Shown: piece after piece, positions 52,344 through 60,258 of the stretch
Layout: each line of letters begins with the position of its first letter
Position numbering within the stretch: the first letter of the stretch is position 1
Source: Arcobacter sp. CECT 8986
GTDB lineage: Bacteria > Campylobacterota > Campylobacteria > Campylobacterales > Arcobacteraceae
Reading direction: 5' to 3'
Length of the DNA stretch: 64,000 nt
Assembly: GCF_004116725.1 (NCBI RefSeq)
Contig: NZ_PDKG01000003.1
Span: 186,001-250,000, forward strand
Translations under genes and position numbers: made by a program
The notes under the pieces: model-generated
Seen by the model: only the letters and a program-made list of their open reading frames with translations
Database searches by the model: none
Told to the model about the DNA's origin: nothing

Positions 52344-54933
52344 CTCTTGTAAACTTCTCTCCAGATGCAGTATAGATAACTCTTTTTCCATAAAAATCAG
52401 TTCTGTCTTTATTCTCAAAAGAGGCTTTATTTACAAAATCAGCATATTTTGAAGAGTGATGAATATAATTATCTTTTAGTTTTTTATATTTATCATCATC
52501 ATTTTTAAACTCTCCTTTTACTTCCAATACTTTATATATACTAGTTAAAAAATCATCTTTTTTTAAACTGTATAAAGATAAAGAACCAAAAGGAACAATC
52601 TCTAAAGCTTCTTTTTTACCTAAATGTTTGCCTTTTGTCATATCTTTATAAATAGCTCTTTCATACATAATTTTCAATGTTACATATTCATATTTATTTA
52701 AAATCTCTTTTTTATGCATATATAAAAAAAGAACTGGTTGAAGCATGGATGTTCCTGTAATCACTTCTGGAATAATACAATAATAAAATCCATCTTCATT
52801 ATTTTCTTTTATATCATCTTTTGATTTTACTTTTTTTATATTATTTGTATTTAGCCAATTATATTTTTTATTCCATGCAAGTAGTATATTTTCTATATTT
52901 ATTGGGATTTTATCATAATCTTTAACATATCTTTTAGTTAATAAAGTAGTTTCACTATTATCATTATATCCACCTCCAACATCTGAATGAGCTCCAGGGA
53001 TAAAATACTCTTCAAACTTTTTTCCACCACTTAAAGTTGTTCCTTCTGTTTTTTGTAACTCTTGATTTTTATCTAAAAAAATAGAGTATGCATCAAAGTT
53101 ATATCTAAACTCATCATTTGCCATAAGATGAACAACTTGCCCTATTTTTTTGTCATTTCCATCTTTGAAAAAATCTAAATTTAAAGTTTCAAAATCATTT
53201 GCTTGTTTTATACCAAAGTGAGGAACAGTATCATAAACTCCAGCAAATCTAAAATTTATAGATTCTATTGTTATTTTTTCTTTTCCATAGTATGGATTTT
53301 TTACTCTACTTCTTCCTGAACCATAATATCTTTTTTGTGTATTTAAAGGATTATAATACCTTTTTCCATCAATAGATACTATGTCATTACTTCCAAAAAA
53401 AGGTGTGAAGATATTTTCACCTTTTTTCATTTTTATACTATACTTATCATCACTTTTTTCTGAATTATTTAAAATAGAACAGATAAAATGCCTAGCTGTT
53501 GCTGCACCTCTACTAAAACCAAAAACATCAAAATATAATTCAGTTATATAACTAATTTTTGATGCTCGAAACTGTTCTGCTATTTTTATACAAGTATAAA
53601 TAATATGAGCTTCTATTCCTGTCTTATCTTTTGTTAAAAACTTTTCTCCACCAAGACCAGAACCAAATAAAACAGAATCTTCTTTATACCCTTCTTGAAT
53701 AAAAGGATTATTTGTTCCAGCACCACTTTCATATAATTTAAATCTAGTTGTTGAAAGAATAGTTTTATCTCTTTTTACATCTGCTCCATCATAAAGATTA
53801 TATAATCTACTAATATTTGTCTCACCATTTACAAAACTACTATCTTCACTATCATCAACTAATATATTTTCTCTTATAAATTCTTCTCTATTTTTTTCTT
53901 CACTTGTATTTAACTCTTTTTTTACATCAACAAAATATTCAAATACTTTTTTTGCATGATTTGCTTTTAGACTTTGAAGTAACTCTTTTTCTTCTGTTTC
54001 TAAATTTGAATCTTCATCAAAATATCTTATCTCTTTTTTTGCTTTATCAATTTGAGAAAGCAATAAAAGTAAAACCTCATCATTCATTTTAGGACTTGGT
54101 TCTGATAGTATGTACTCTTGAATTGAATTATATTCTTCAGTTTTAGTTTTTGGCTCAAATAAGAAACTTCTATTATCTTCAATATATTTAGCAGGCTCAT
54201 CTAAAAAATCTACATAATTCCTATAAAAATTTATATTATAGATATTATTATTTGTACCATCAAAAAAGACTCCATATTCAATGACTACTTCAGGCATATA
54301 TGAAGCTGTAATATTCTCTTCATAAATAATTACTTCAAGCTCTTTTTTAGGAGAGTCTTTTTTTATATTATATACATAAGGAATAGATACTATTATATAA
54401 GCACTCTCTTTTTCTAAATTTCTTATTTGTTCTTCATTTATTATCTTTTGGCAACTATCTTTATTAAAATATAAAGTTCCTATGCTTTTAGTATCATCAT
54501 TTTGTTTTAAGCTATCTTCTAGTTTTTGATTATAAGCATGATTATAACCTTTTGCTTTTAGAACACTCCCATATGAATTTGCATTATATAAATTCAAAGA
54601 AGTCAAATTTACTATTTTTTTATTTATTTCTATTTTTGAAAAAGAGGTTAATTTACTTTTTATTAGATTTTCACTCTCTTTTGTTATAGCTTGTGTTAAA
54701 TATTTGCTATATTCATCTTTTACTTTATTTAATATTTTCTTTTTATCTTTTTCATCTTTATTTATTATTTCACTCTCTTCTTCAGATACAATAATATAAG
54801 CACATCTAGTTCTAGAAGAGGAGTCATAATCATCTATATTTTTACTAGTCTCTTCAATAGAGTATCTATAAAAATGTGCACCTTCACTCTCTTTAAAAAA
54901 AACTTCTCCTATTGTTATATCATTACTACTCAT
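52339..54933 (-). CDS. DUF2235 lipase-like protein, probable T6SS Tle-type effector
   Basis: 864 residues. Signature DUF2235 motifs: VIEYGVFFDGTNNNIYN near residue 240, the nucleophile elbow FGFSRGAATARHF near residue 475 and PGAHSDVGGGYND near residue 650, giving a Ser-Asp-His catalytic set. Such proteins are phospholipases delivered by type VI secretion (Tle1 group). The N-terminal 230 residues are unassigned. It overlaps the Sel1 lipoprotein gene upstream by 8 bases, the usual effector-immunity layout. No other T6SS genes are in the window. Confidence 0.78.
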   Translation of the reverse strand: MSSNDITIGEVFFKESEGAHFYRYSIEETSKNIDDYDSSSRTRCAYIIVSEEESEIINKDEKDKKKILNKVKDEYSKYLTQAITKESENLIKSKLTSFSKIEINKKIVNLTSLNLYNANSYGSVLKAKGYNHAYNQKLEDSLKQNDDTKSIGTLYFNKDSCQKIINEEQIRNLEKESAYIIVSIPYVYNIKKDSPKKELEVIIYEENITASYMPEVVIEYGVFFDGTNNNIYNINFYRNYVDFLDEPAKYIEDNRSFLFEPKTKTEEYNSIQEYILSEPSPKMNDEVLLLLLSQIDKAKKEIRYFDEDSNLETEEKELLQSLKANHAKKVFEYFVDVKKELNTSEEKNREEFIRENILVDDSEDSSFVNGETNISRLYNLYDGADVKRDKTILSTTRFKLYESGAGTNNPFIQEGYKEDSVLFGSGLGGEKFLTKDKTGIEAHIIYTCIKIAEQFRASKISYITELYFDVFGFSRGAATARHFICSILNNSEKSDDKYSIKMKKGENIFTPFFGSNDIVSIDGKRYYNPLNTQKRYYGSGRSRVKNPYYGKEKITIESINFRFAGVYDTVPHFGIKQANDFETLNLDFFKDGNDKKIGQVVHLMANDEFRYNFDAYSIFLDKNQELQKTEGTTLSGGKKFEEYFIPGAHSDVGGGYNDNSETTLLTKRYVKDYDKIPINIENILLAWNKKYNWLNTNNIKKVKSKDDIKENNEDGFYYCIIPEVITGTSMLQPVLFLYMHKKEILNKYEYVTLKIMYERAIYKDMTKGKHLGKKEALEIVPFGSLSLYSLKKDDFLTSIYKVLEVKGEFKNDDDKYKKLKDNYIHHSSKYADFVNKASFENKDRTDFYGKRVIYTASGEKFTRG

Positions 54934-56041
54934 AAATAATTCCTAACTCTTTTAATCTAGCTATTGCATTATATTTTACACTTGAATCTAAAGCTTTTTT
55001 ATACCACTCTATGGCTTTTTCTTTGTTTTTTAAATAATCTTGATAAGTTAATCCAAGATTATATGCAGCTTTATCATTACCTTTTTTATAGGCCAATTCA
55101 TACCACTTTATTGATTTTTCATAATCTTTATTTTTTGTATATACATTTGCTACACTTGCAAGACAAGAGATACAATCTAACTCTTCATAACCTTTTTTAA
55201 ACCAATAAATTGCTTTTTGATTATCTTTTAATACTTCCCAATATATAAAGCCTAGTCTATTTACAGATTCTTCACTTCCAAGTTCTAAGCCTTTTTTATA
55301 CCACTCTATTGCCTTTTCATAATCTTTTAAATCTTCTTCATAATATGTACCTAACGCAGCTGCACACAATCCAGAGCCAAGTTCATATCCTTTTTTATAA
55401 TAATCAAGACCTTTTTTATCATCTTTAAATAATTTTTCTTTTCTATAAAAAACACCCAAACTATGATAAGCACCAAGTTCTCCCAACTTAGCAGCTTCTT
55501 TAAAAGTCTCAATAGCTTTTTCATACTTCTCTTGTTTTCTATATATATGAGCCATTGCTAGCAACGAATAAGTATCACCTTTTTCAAAGGATTTCTCATA
55601 CCACTTTAATGCTTTTTTATATTGAAACCTCTTATCATAAATTACACCTAAATTATGTGCTGCTTTTTCTTTTCCATTATTTGCTGCTATTTTATAATAT
55701 TCTATTGCTTTATCTTTTTCATTTAAAAAGTTTGAATACAAACTTCCCAATTGCAAGTAAGACTCTATACTCCCTTTTTCTTTCCCTTTATTAAAATACT
55801 CTTCAGCTTTTTTATAATCTTTATCTCTCATATAATACAAGCCTACACAGTTATAACCTTGTATCTCTCCATCTTTGATTAACTTTTTATAATCTTCTAA
55901 ATCTTCTTTTGTATAAATTCTCTTATTACACTGTTTTATATCATATATACTTTTTTTTAATTCTACTTTTTCATCACGACATGAAGCCAATAACATTGAA
56001 AAAATAATTAGGATAAATAGGGATTTTATAGATAAGTTCAA
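54926..56041 (-). CDS. Sel1/TPR-repeat lipoprotein, probable immunity partner
   Basis: 371 residues from a TTG start preceded by AAGG. The lipobox is LLASC at residues 18-22, so it is probably anchored in the membrane facing the periplasm. The rest is about nine Sel1-like repeats of 35-37 residues, such as YEKAIEWYKKGLELGSEESV. Placed immediately before the lipase gene with an 8-base overlap, it most likely neutralises it. The exact binding role is inferred. Confidence 0.75.
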   Translation of the reverse strand: MNLSIKSLFILIIFSMLLASCRDEKVELKKSIYDIKQCNKRIYTKEDLEDYKKLIKDGEIQGYNCVGLYYMRDKDYKKAEEYFNKGKEKGSIESYLQLGSLYSNFLNEKDKAIEYYKIAANNGKEKAAHNLGVIYDKRFQYKKALKWYEKSFEKGDTYSLLAMAHIYRKQEKYEKAIETFKEAAKLGELGAYHSLGVFYRKEKLFKDDKKGLDYYKKGYELGSGLCAAALGTYYEEDLKDYEKAIEWYKKGLELGSEESVNRLGFIYWEVLKDNQKAIYWFKKGYEELDCISCLASVANVYTKNKDYEKSIKWYELAYKKGNDKAAYNLGLTYQDYLKNKEKAIEWYKKALDSSVKYNAIARLKELGIIYE

Positions 56042-56126
56042 AACAAACCTTAATAATAATTTTTTTGATTATATTAAAATTTATATTCATTTAGGTTTAA
56101 ATAATTTTTTTAGTAGTAAAATAATT

Positions 56127-57374
56127 TTATAAACTTTCCACCTTATAAAGTTTTTTTCTCTCTTTAGAAGAAGGAATATCTAAGATTTTTCGATATTTAG
56201 TAACTGTTCTTCTTACCATTTTAAGATTATATTTTTCAAAAACTTTTTCTAAAATATGTTGGTCTGTTAAAGGTTCAGTTCTATTTTCATACTCAATTAA
56301 ACTCTTAATATAGCTTTTAATTTGAGAAGAAGATAAATCTTTATTATTAACTGCATTTGTAAAAAAGTGTTTTAAAGGAAATACTCCTAAACTACATTCA
56401 ATATATTTATTTGCAACTGCTCTACTTATAGTTGATTCTGCAAAATTAAGTTCATTTGCTAATTCTTGCATAGAGAAAGGTTTAAGTTCACCACCTACAA
56501 AAAATGATATTTGTTTTTCTACAATTAATAATACAATTTTATAAAGAGTTGATTTTCTTAAATTTAATAGATTTACCAAATCTCTTGCTTGTTTTATCTT
56601 CTCTTTTATTTCTGATTTTTTAGAAGAGAAAGGGTCTTTTACTTCTATGTCTGGATAATAAGCATTATTTATTTTTATATTTATATCCTCATTTACTTCC
56701 ACAAAAAAATCTGGAATTATTTGAGTATTTGTATTTATATACTCAATTGCAGGAGGATTATTAAAATGTTTTATAACTTCTTTTGCATCTTCAAATCTAT
56801 GATGAGTTGCATACTTATCTAAAACTTTTATATTTTTAATGATTTTTTTTATAAATTTATAGAGTTCATCATCAATTTTCTTATCAGAAGCATCAAGTTG
56901 AAATAAAAATGATTCTGATAAATCTATTGAGCCAACACCACTTGGTTCTAACATTGAAAACCTTTGTCTAATTGATTCTACATAAGTTGAAGTAACATTA
57001 CAATTTATAGCAATACTTTCAATATCTCCTTCAAAATATCCCTCTTCATTTATATCACATAAAATTTCAGTTGCAACTTTTTGTGAATTTGGAGTTGGAA
57101 AAAGAGGTTCGCATATTTGTTCACTTATTTTATCATTTAATGACTTCTTATATATTGCTAAAGACTCAACAAATTCAGAGCTAGGGCCTTGAGATATAAA
57201 ATCATTATAAAAGTCTTTTGGTTTTTTAACCTCTAAAAATGGATTTTCATAAGATATATTTTTTAGATGTTTTTCTAAATCTTGAAGTGAAGATTGTAGC
57301 ATTGGAAGCCATAACTTCAAAGATAAACTAAGACTTTGTTTTTGTGCTATTGATGTTGATAATACTTGTGCCAT
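56127..57374 (-). CDS. rpoN: RNA polymerase sigma-54 factor RpoN
   Basis: 415 residues. N-terminal activator-interacting region (LSTSIAQKQSLSLSLKLWLP with Gln/Leu pattern), core-binding region, and the RpoN box near the end as MVRRTVTKYRKIL (family ARRTVAKYR). The acidic segment often found after region I is short. It is encoded last in the run nifX-DUF269-nifF-nifW-nifZ-orf97-ferredoxin-rpoN, behind a 14-bp stem-loop. Expected to direct transcription from the -24/-12 sites of this island with NifA. Confidence 0.95.
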   Translation of the reverse strand: MAQVLSTSIAQKQSLSLSLKLWLPMLQSSLQDLEKHLKNISYENPFLEVKKPKDFYNDFISQGPSSEFVESLAIYKKSLNDKISEQICEPLFPTPNSQKVATEILCDINEEGYFEGDIESIAINCNVTSTYVESIRQRFSMLEPSGVGSIDLSESFLFQLDASDKKIDDELYKFIKKIIKNIKVLDKYATHHRFEDAKEVIKHFNNPPAIEYINTNTQIIPDFFVEVNEDINIKINNAYYPDIEVKDPFSSKKSEIKEKIKQARDLVNLLNLRKSTLYKIVLLIVEKQISFFVGGELKPFSMQELANELNFAESTISRAVANKYIECSLGVFPLKHFFTNAVNNKDLSSSQIKSYIKSLIEYENRTEPLTDQHILEKVFEKYNLKMVRRTVTKYRKILDIPSSKERKKLYKVESL

Positions 57375-57395
57375 ATTCTTACCTACTCTTTTTAC

Positions 57396-57430
57396 ATTCT
57401 ACTCAAATTCAAAAACAATTTGAGTAGAAT
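57396..57430 (-). repeat. 14-bp stem-loop between the ferredoxin and rpoN
   Basis: ATTCTACTCAAATT at 57396-57409 and its exact complement AATTTGAGTAGAAT at 57417-57430, loop of 7. There is no T-run after it on the minus strand, so it may lower rpoN expression by attenuation or mark an mRNA processing site. Confidence 0.6.
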
Positions 57431-57442
57431 TATGTATATTTA

Positions 57443-57739
57443 TTAGTATTTAATTCTAACTACACCATTTGGCTTAACTATTTTCATTTGACATGAAAGT
57501 CTAGTTTTATCTGTACATGTTCCTGCACAAGCCTCTTTTATTACTTTTTTCTCTTTTTCATTTATCTCTGATAAAAACTCCATACCCTGTTCTATTTCTA
57601 CGATACAAGTACCGCATTCTCCATCTCTACAACCAAAAGGTAAAGCAGACCCAGATGCTTCAACAACATCTTGGATTGTACTTCCTGGTTTTACATTAAT
57701 TGCTAAAAAATCATTTATAATCTCTACTCTTGTTGTCAT
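57443..57739 (-). CDS. [2Fe-2S] ferredoxin of the nif operon
   Basis: 98 residues of plant-type ferredoxin fold. Cluster ligands are the cysteines of FGCRDGECGTC near residues 35-45 and the distal Cys in RLSCQMKIVKPNG. Extra cysteines occur in EACAGTCTDK. It probably carries electrons to nitrogenase or to cofactor assembly. It lies between the degenerate ferredoxin-like gene and rpoN. Confidence 0.9.
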   Translation of the reverse strand: MTTRVEIINDFLAINVKPGSTIQDVVEASGSALPFGCRDGECGTCIVEIEQGMEFLSEINEKEKKVIKEACAGTCTDKTRLSCQMKIVKPNGVVRIKY

Positions 57740-57796
57740 CTTTTTTCCTTTAATTTAATTTATATGGTTTTACTAAAATATCACCTTTGATTAGCA

Positions 57797-58090
57797 TCAT
57801 TGGTGCAATTCTAATTTTGGACTAATTGTAAATTGTTGGCATTGTAAAGCTTCATCTTTTGAAATTGCTCCAAGTTCAACTAATAAATCTAATTCTTCAT
57901 CTTCCATGTAACTTGTTGGTTCTTCATCTGCTAAGTTTTCCACTTCAATTAAACTTTTTGAATAATCACTTGTGTCACCTGAAATTGGAACATGTTTCTC
58001 TTTTGCTAACCTTACAATTGGTTCACCAATTTTTGCATCATAAACACCATCTGTATTTGTATCAAAATGCATAAAAATCACTTTTGCCAT
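57797..58090 (-). CDS. Ferredoxin-like protein without cluster cysteines
   Basis: 97 residues. The start AKVIFMHFDTNTDGVYDAKIGEPIVRLAKE and the end YMEDEELDLLVELGAISKDEALQCQQFTISPKLE follow the adrenodoxin-type [2Fe-2S] ferredoxin pattern, but the central CxxxxxCxxC loop is replaced by SGDTSDYSKS and only the last cysteine (Cys84) remains. It therefore cannot hold a normal cluster. It is conserved in place between nifZ and a true [2Fe-2S] ferredoxin. Possible regulatory or docking decoy; no family name recognised. Confidence 0.65.
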   Translation of the reverse strand: MAKVIFMHFDTNTDGVYDAKIGEPIVRLAKEKHVPISGDTSDYSKSLIEVENLADEEPTSYMEDEELDLLVELGAISKDEALQCQQFTISPKLELHQ

Positions 58091-58093
58091 TCT

Positions 58094-58510
58094 TTATTCT
58101 CCTTTATTGATTTTTTTAAACTTTTCTCTATGCTTTTTCAAAAACTGCATCTCTTTTTCAACTTCATCTTCATACTCTTGCATAGCAAATAATTCATGTT
58201 CTCTACAACCTACAATCTCAACTAATGCAGATTCAATTCCTAAAAAGTGAACTTCATAAACTCTTATTACTTGAAGAAATTCACCCACTTTTCTTATATA
58301 TCCTATTGAACCAGCTGGCATCATAACTGTACCAATTGAACAAAAAGGATAAGTTCCATCATTTACAATATCTTTTAACAACTTTACTTGTTGTCCTACA
58401 AAAAACTTAGGTTTTTCTTCATCATTTGCAGACCTACTTGCTGTTACCTCATCGTATAATGTAGTATTTACATCCACTATTGATTTATGTTCGTATCCAT
58501 TAGCAACCAC
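58094..58510 (-). CDS. nifZ: Nitrogen fixation protein NifZ, GTG start
   Basis: About 138 residues. The NifZ core is clear: FFVGQQVKLLKDIVNDGTYP, SIGTVMMPAGSIGYIRKVGE and VYEVHFLGIESALVEIVGCR. NifZ takes part in P-cluster formation in NifDK. The open frame extends further upstream inside nifW, but the best start is the GTG at 58510-58508, four bases after a GGGGGA stretch; the gene then overlaps the nifW stop by 11 bases. A longer start inside nifW is less likely. Confidence 0.82.
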   Translation of the reverse strand: MVANGYEHKSIVDVNTTLYDEVTASRSANDEEKPKFFVGQQVKLLKDIVNDGTYPFCSIGTVMMPAGSIGYIRKVGEFLQVIRVYEVHFLGIESALVEIVGCREHELFAMQEYEDEVEKEMQFLKKHREKFKKINKGE

Positions 58511-58826
58511 AACTTCCCCCTGTACTTGATGAACAAGAAGAACATCCAGATAAATTACCTTTTTCAAACATATTCCAAACTTGCGCAGCACTTGGAGCAT
58601 ATCCATTCTTAAAATCCATATATACTCTTAATAATGAAAACTTCAAAAAGTCCATTAGTTTATTCTCTTCTGCTATTGAACTTAAACCCTTTTTTATAAG
58701 ATTTCCATACTCTTTCATAATATGAAATCTTTTTACATTAATTAACTTTTGGTCATACTCAATGTTAAAAAAATTAAAGTAATCCTCTGTATTTGTTAAT
58801 CTATAAAATTCATCAATTGTTTTCAT
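58500..58826 (-). CDS. nifW: Nitrogenase-stabilising protein NifW with Cys-rich tail
   Basis: 108 residues. The family pattern is visible as EDYFNFFNIEYDQKLINVKR and FHIMKEYGNLIKKGLSSI near the N-terminus, then LKFSLLRVYMDFKNGYAPS. The C-terminus ends SGCSSCSSSTGGSCGC, four cysteines in 14 residues, suggestive of metal binding. NifW protects or assists maturation of MoFe protein. It lies 14 bases after nifF and overlaps nifZ. Confidence 0.82.
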   Translation of the reverse strand: MKTIDEFYRLTNTEDYFNFFNIEYDQKLINVKRFHIMKEYGNLIKKGLSSIAEENKLMDFLKFSLLRVYMDFKNGYAPSAAQVWNMFEKGNLSGCSSCSSSTGGSCGC

Positions 58827-58840
58827 AGCTATACCTTTTT

Positions 58841-59359
58841 TTAGAAAATCTCTTTTTTTAAATTACCAATCCAATTTTCTATTCTTGTTTGAGTTTTCTC
58901 TTTTTCATTATGTTCATCTATTGCCAAACCACATAACTTATCACCTATTTGAGAAAGTGAAAATTTGTAGTTATAATCATTTGCATCAACAAAGCCAACA
59001 ATATTTGCACCTGCTTGGGAAAATGTTTTATATAATTTCCCTAATGCAGAACAAAAATGCTCCCCATGTTTTACACTATCACCTGCTCCAAATAGAGCAA
59101 TTTTTTTACCTGAAAAATCAACGCCATCAGATTCAATATCAAGTTGAGGGTCAACCCATTCATGGTGAACATCTCCTTGTCCCCATGTTGAGCTTCCTAT
59201 AAATAAAACATCATAATCCAACAACTGCTCTACATCATCAAAGTCTTCTTCCATATTTATAAAGTCTTCTTCTTCAACATTAAAAGCTTTTGCTAATTCT
59301 TCAGCAATTTTCAAAGATGTACCACCAGCAGTTGCACAAAATATCCCTACATTTGCCAT
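58841..59359 (-). CDS. nifF: Nitrogenase flavodoxin NifF
   Basis: 172 residues of long-chain flavodoxin. FMN-phosphate loop IFCATAGGTSLKIAEELAK, then the ring-binding segments GSSTWGQGDVHHEW and FGAGDSVKHGEHFC. Nif-type flavodoxins donate electrons to NifH. The phosphate loop has A-T-A-G-G-T where many flavodoxins have T-x-T-G-x-T. It sits 10 bases behind the DUF269 gene in the nifX operon. Confidence 0.92.
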   Translation of the reverse strand: MANVGIFCATAGGTSLKIAEELAKAFNVEEEDFINMEEDFDDVEQLLDYDVLFIGSSTWGQGDVHHEWVDPQLDIESDGVDFSGKKIALFGAGDSVKHGEHFCSALGKLYKTFSQAGANIVGFVDANDYNYKFSLSQIGDKLCGLAIDEHNEKEKTQTRIENWIGNLKKEIF

Positions 59360-59369
59360 TTTCTTTCCT

Positions 59370-59798
59370 TTAACTTTTATACTTTTTATATTTTTCTTGT
59401 GCTTTTAATAAATAAGTTTCACCCTCTTGCTCTAACTTTTCAAAAGTTCGAAAAGAGAATCTATGTGCATCTTTAAAATACTTTTCACAAAGTACAATAT
59501 CATTAGCAAAAACAACTACTCTCCCAAAACCTTCATGACTCATCTCCATTACAACTGAACACATTACGCCTGTAAGTTTTTCAAAAGCTAAAGCTATTGC
59601 TTGATAAATAAGTCTTATATCTTGAATTTGCATTTCATCTATATCTGCAATAATTGCAATATTTTTCAAATCCTCTTTTGTCTTTACATATTTTTCATTT
59701 AATAGTTCTTCATCTGATTTATTACTCCAAGTACCAAACTGGTCAAGTGCTCTTATTTGTCCTACTAAAGTGTTTAAAAATAGTTCTTTTAGTTCCAT
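59370..59798 (-). CDS. NifX-associated protein (DUF269)
   Basis: 142 residues. It matches the NifX-associated family: LVGQIRALDQFGTWSNKSDE at the N-terminus and AFEKLTGVMCSVVMEMSHEG FGRVV in the middle, then DAHRFSFRTFEKLEQEGETY. Gene order nifX-DUF269 is standard in nif clusters; its biochemical role in FeMo-cofactor handling is not settled. It shares one base with nifX. Confidence 0.88.
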   Translation of the reverse strand: MELKELFLNTLVGQIRALDQFGTWSNKSDEELLNEKYVKTKEDLKNIAIIADIDEMQIQDIRLIYQAIALAFEKLTGVMCSVVMEMSHEGFGRVVVFANDIVLCEKYFKDAHRFSFRTFEKLEQEGETYLLKAQEKYKKYKS

Positions 59799-60193
59799 TA
59801 GGCAACCTTCTTTTCTACTATTTTTTTAATAAATGGTGGAGGATTTGTATTTAACATCTCTTTTAGTTTTTCTACTTCTTTATCAATTTGGATAATCTCT
59901 TTATATTTAATAGTGAAAATCCCATTATTGATTAGTTTAGCTGCTGCTGTTGCACCAATATTTGTAAAATAAACAATATCAATTCCTTTCAAGGCTTCAA
60001 CTGTTTCATCTGTTTGTTTTGGTGTAACTTTTACTATTTTGCAAAGTGCAGTAGAGACTTTACTTATTTCATAAACCGCAAACTGTTTAGCACTACCAAA
60101 GTGTGAATCTATACTACTTAAATCAGTAGTTGCAAAACCTACTTTTAGTACGCCTTGAGTTTCATTGTTTGATTTAATTTCTATACTATTCAT
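59798..60193 (-). CDS. nifX: FeMo-cofactor carrier NifX
   Basis: 131 residues of the dinitrogenase iron-molybdenum cofactor-binding fold: VGFATTDLSSIDSHFGSAKQ FAVYEI near residue 18, and GIDIVYFTNIGATAAAKLIN near residue 69. NifX holds NifB-co and VK-cluster during cofactor synthesis. It is the first gene of the eight-gene operon ending in rpoN and has its own -24/-12 promoter. Confidence 0.9.
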   Translation of the reverse strand: MNSIEIKSNNETQGVLKVGFATTDLSSIDSHFGSAKQFAVYEISKVSTALCKIVKVTPKQTDETVEALKGIDIVYFTNIGATAAAKLINNGIFTIKYKEIIQIDKEVEKLKEMLNTNPPPFIKKIVEKKVA

Positions 60194-60224
60194 TGTTTTT
60201 TCCTAGTAAATTTAAATATTAATA

Positions 60225-60240
60225 TGCAAATAGTGTTCCA
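60225..60240 (-). promoter_or_regulatory. Sigma-54 promoter of the nifX-rpoN operon
   Basis: TGGAACACTATTTGCA on the minus strand, GG-N10-GC, 32 bases before nifX and just after the nifN stop at 60259. It implies that rpoN is at least partly under RpoN/NifA control. Confidence 0.83.
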
Positions 60241-60258
60241 CAAAAAAATAAACCAAAA

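Noticed and set aside
57797-58090. Considered as a functional [2Fe-2S] ferredoxin
   Set aside because: Three of the four ligand cysteines are missing; only Cys84 remains.
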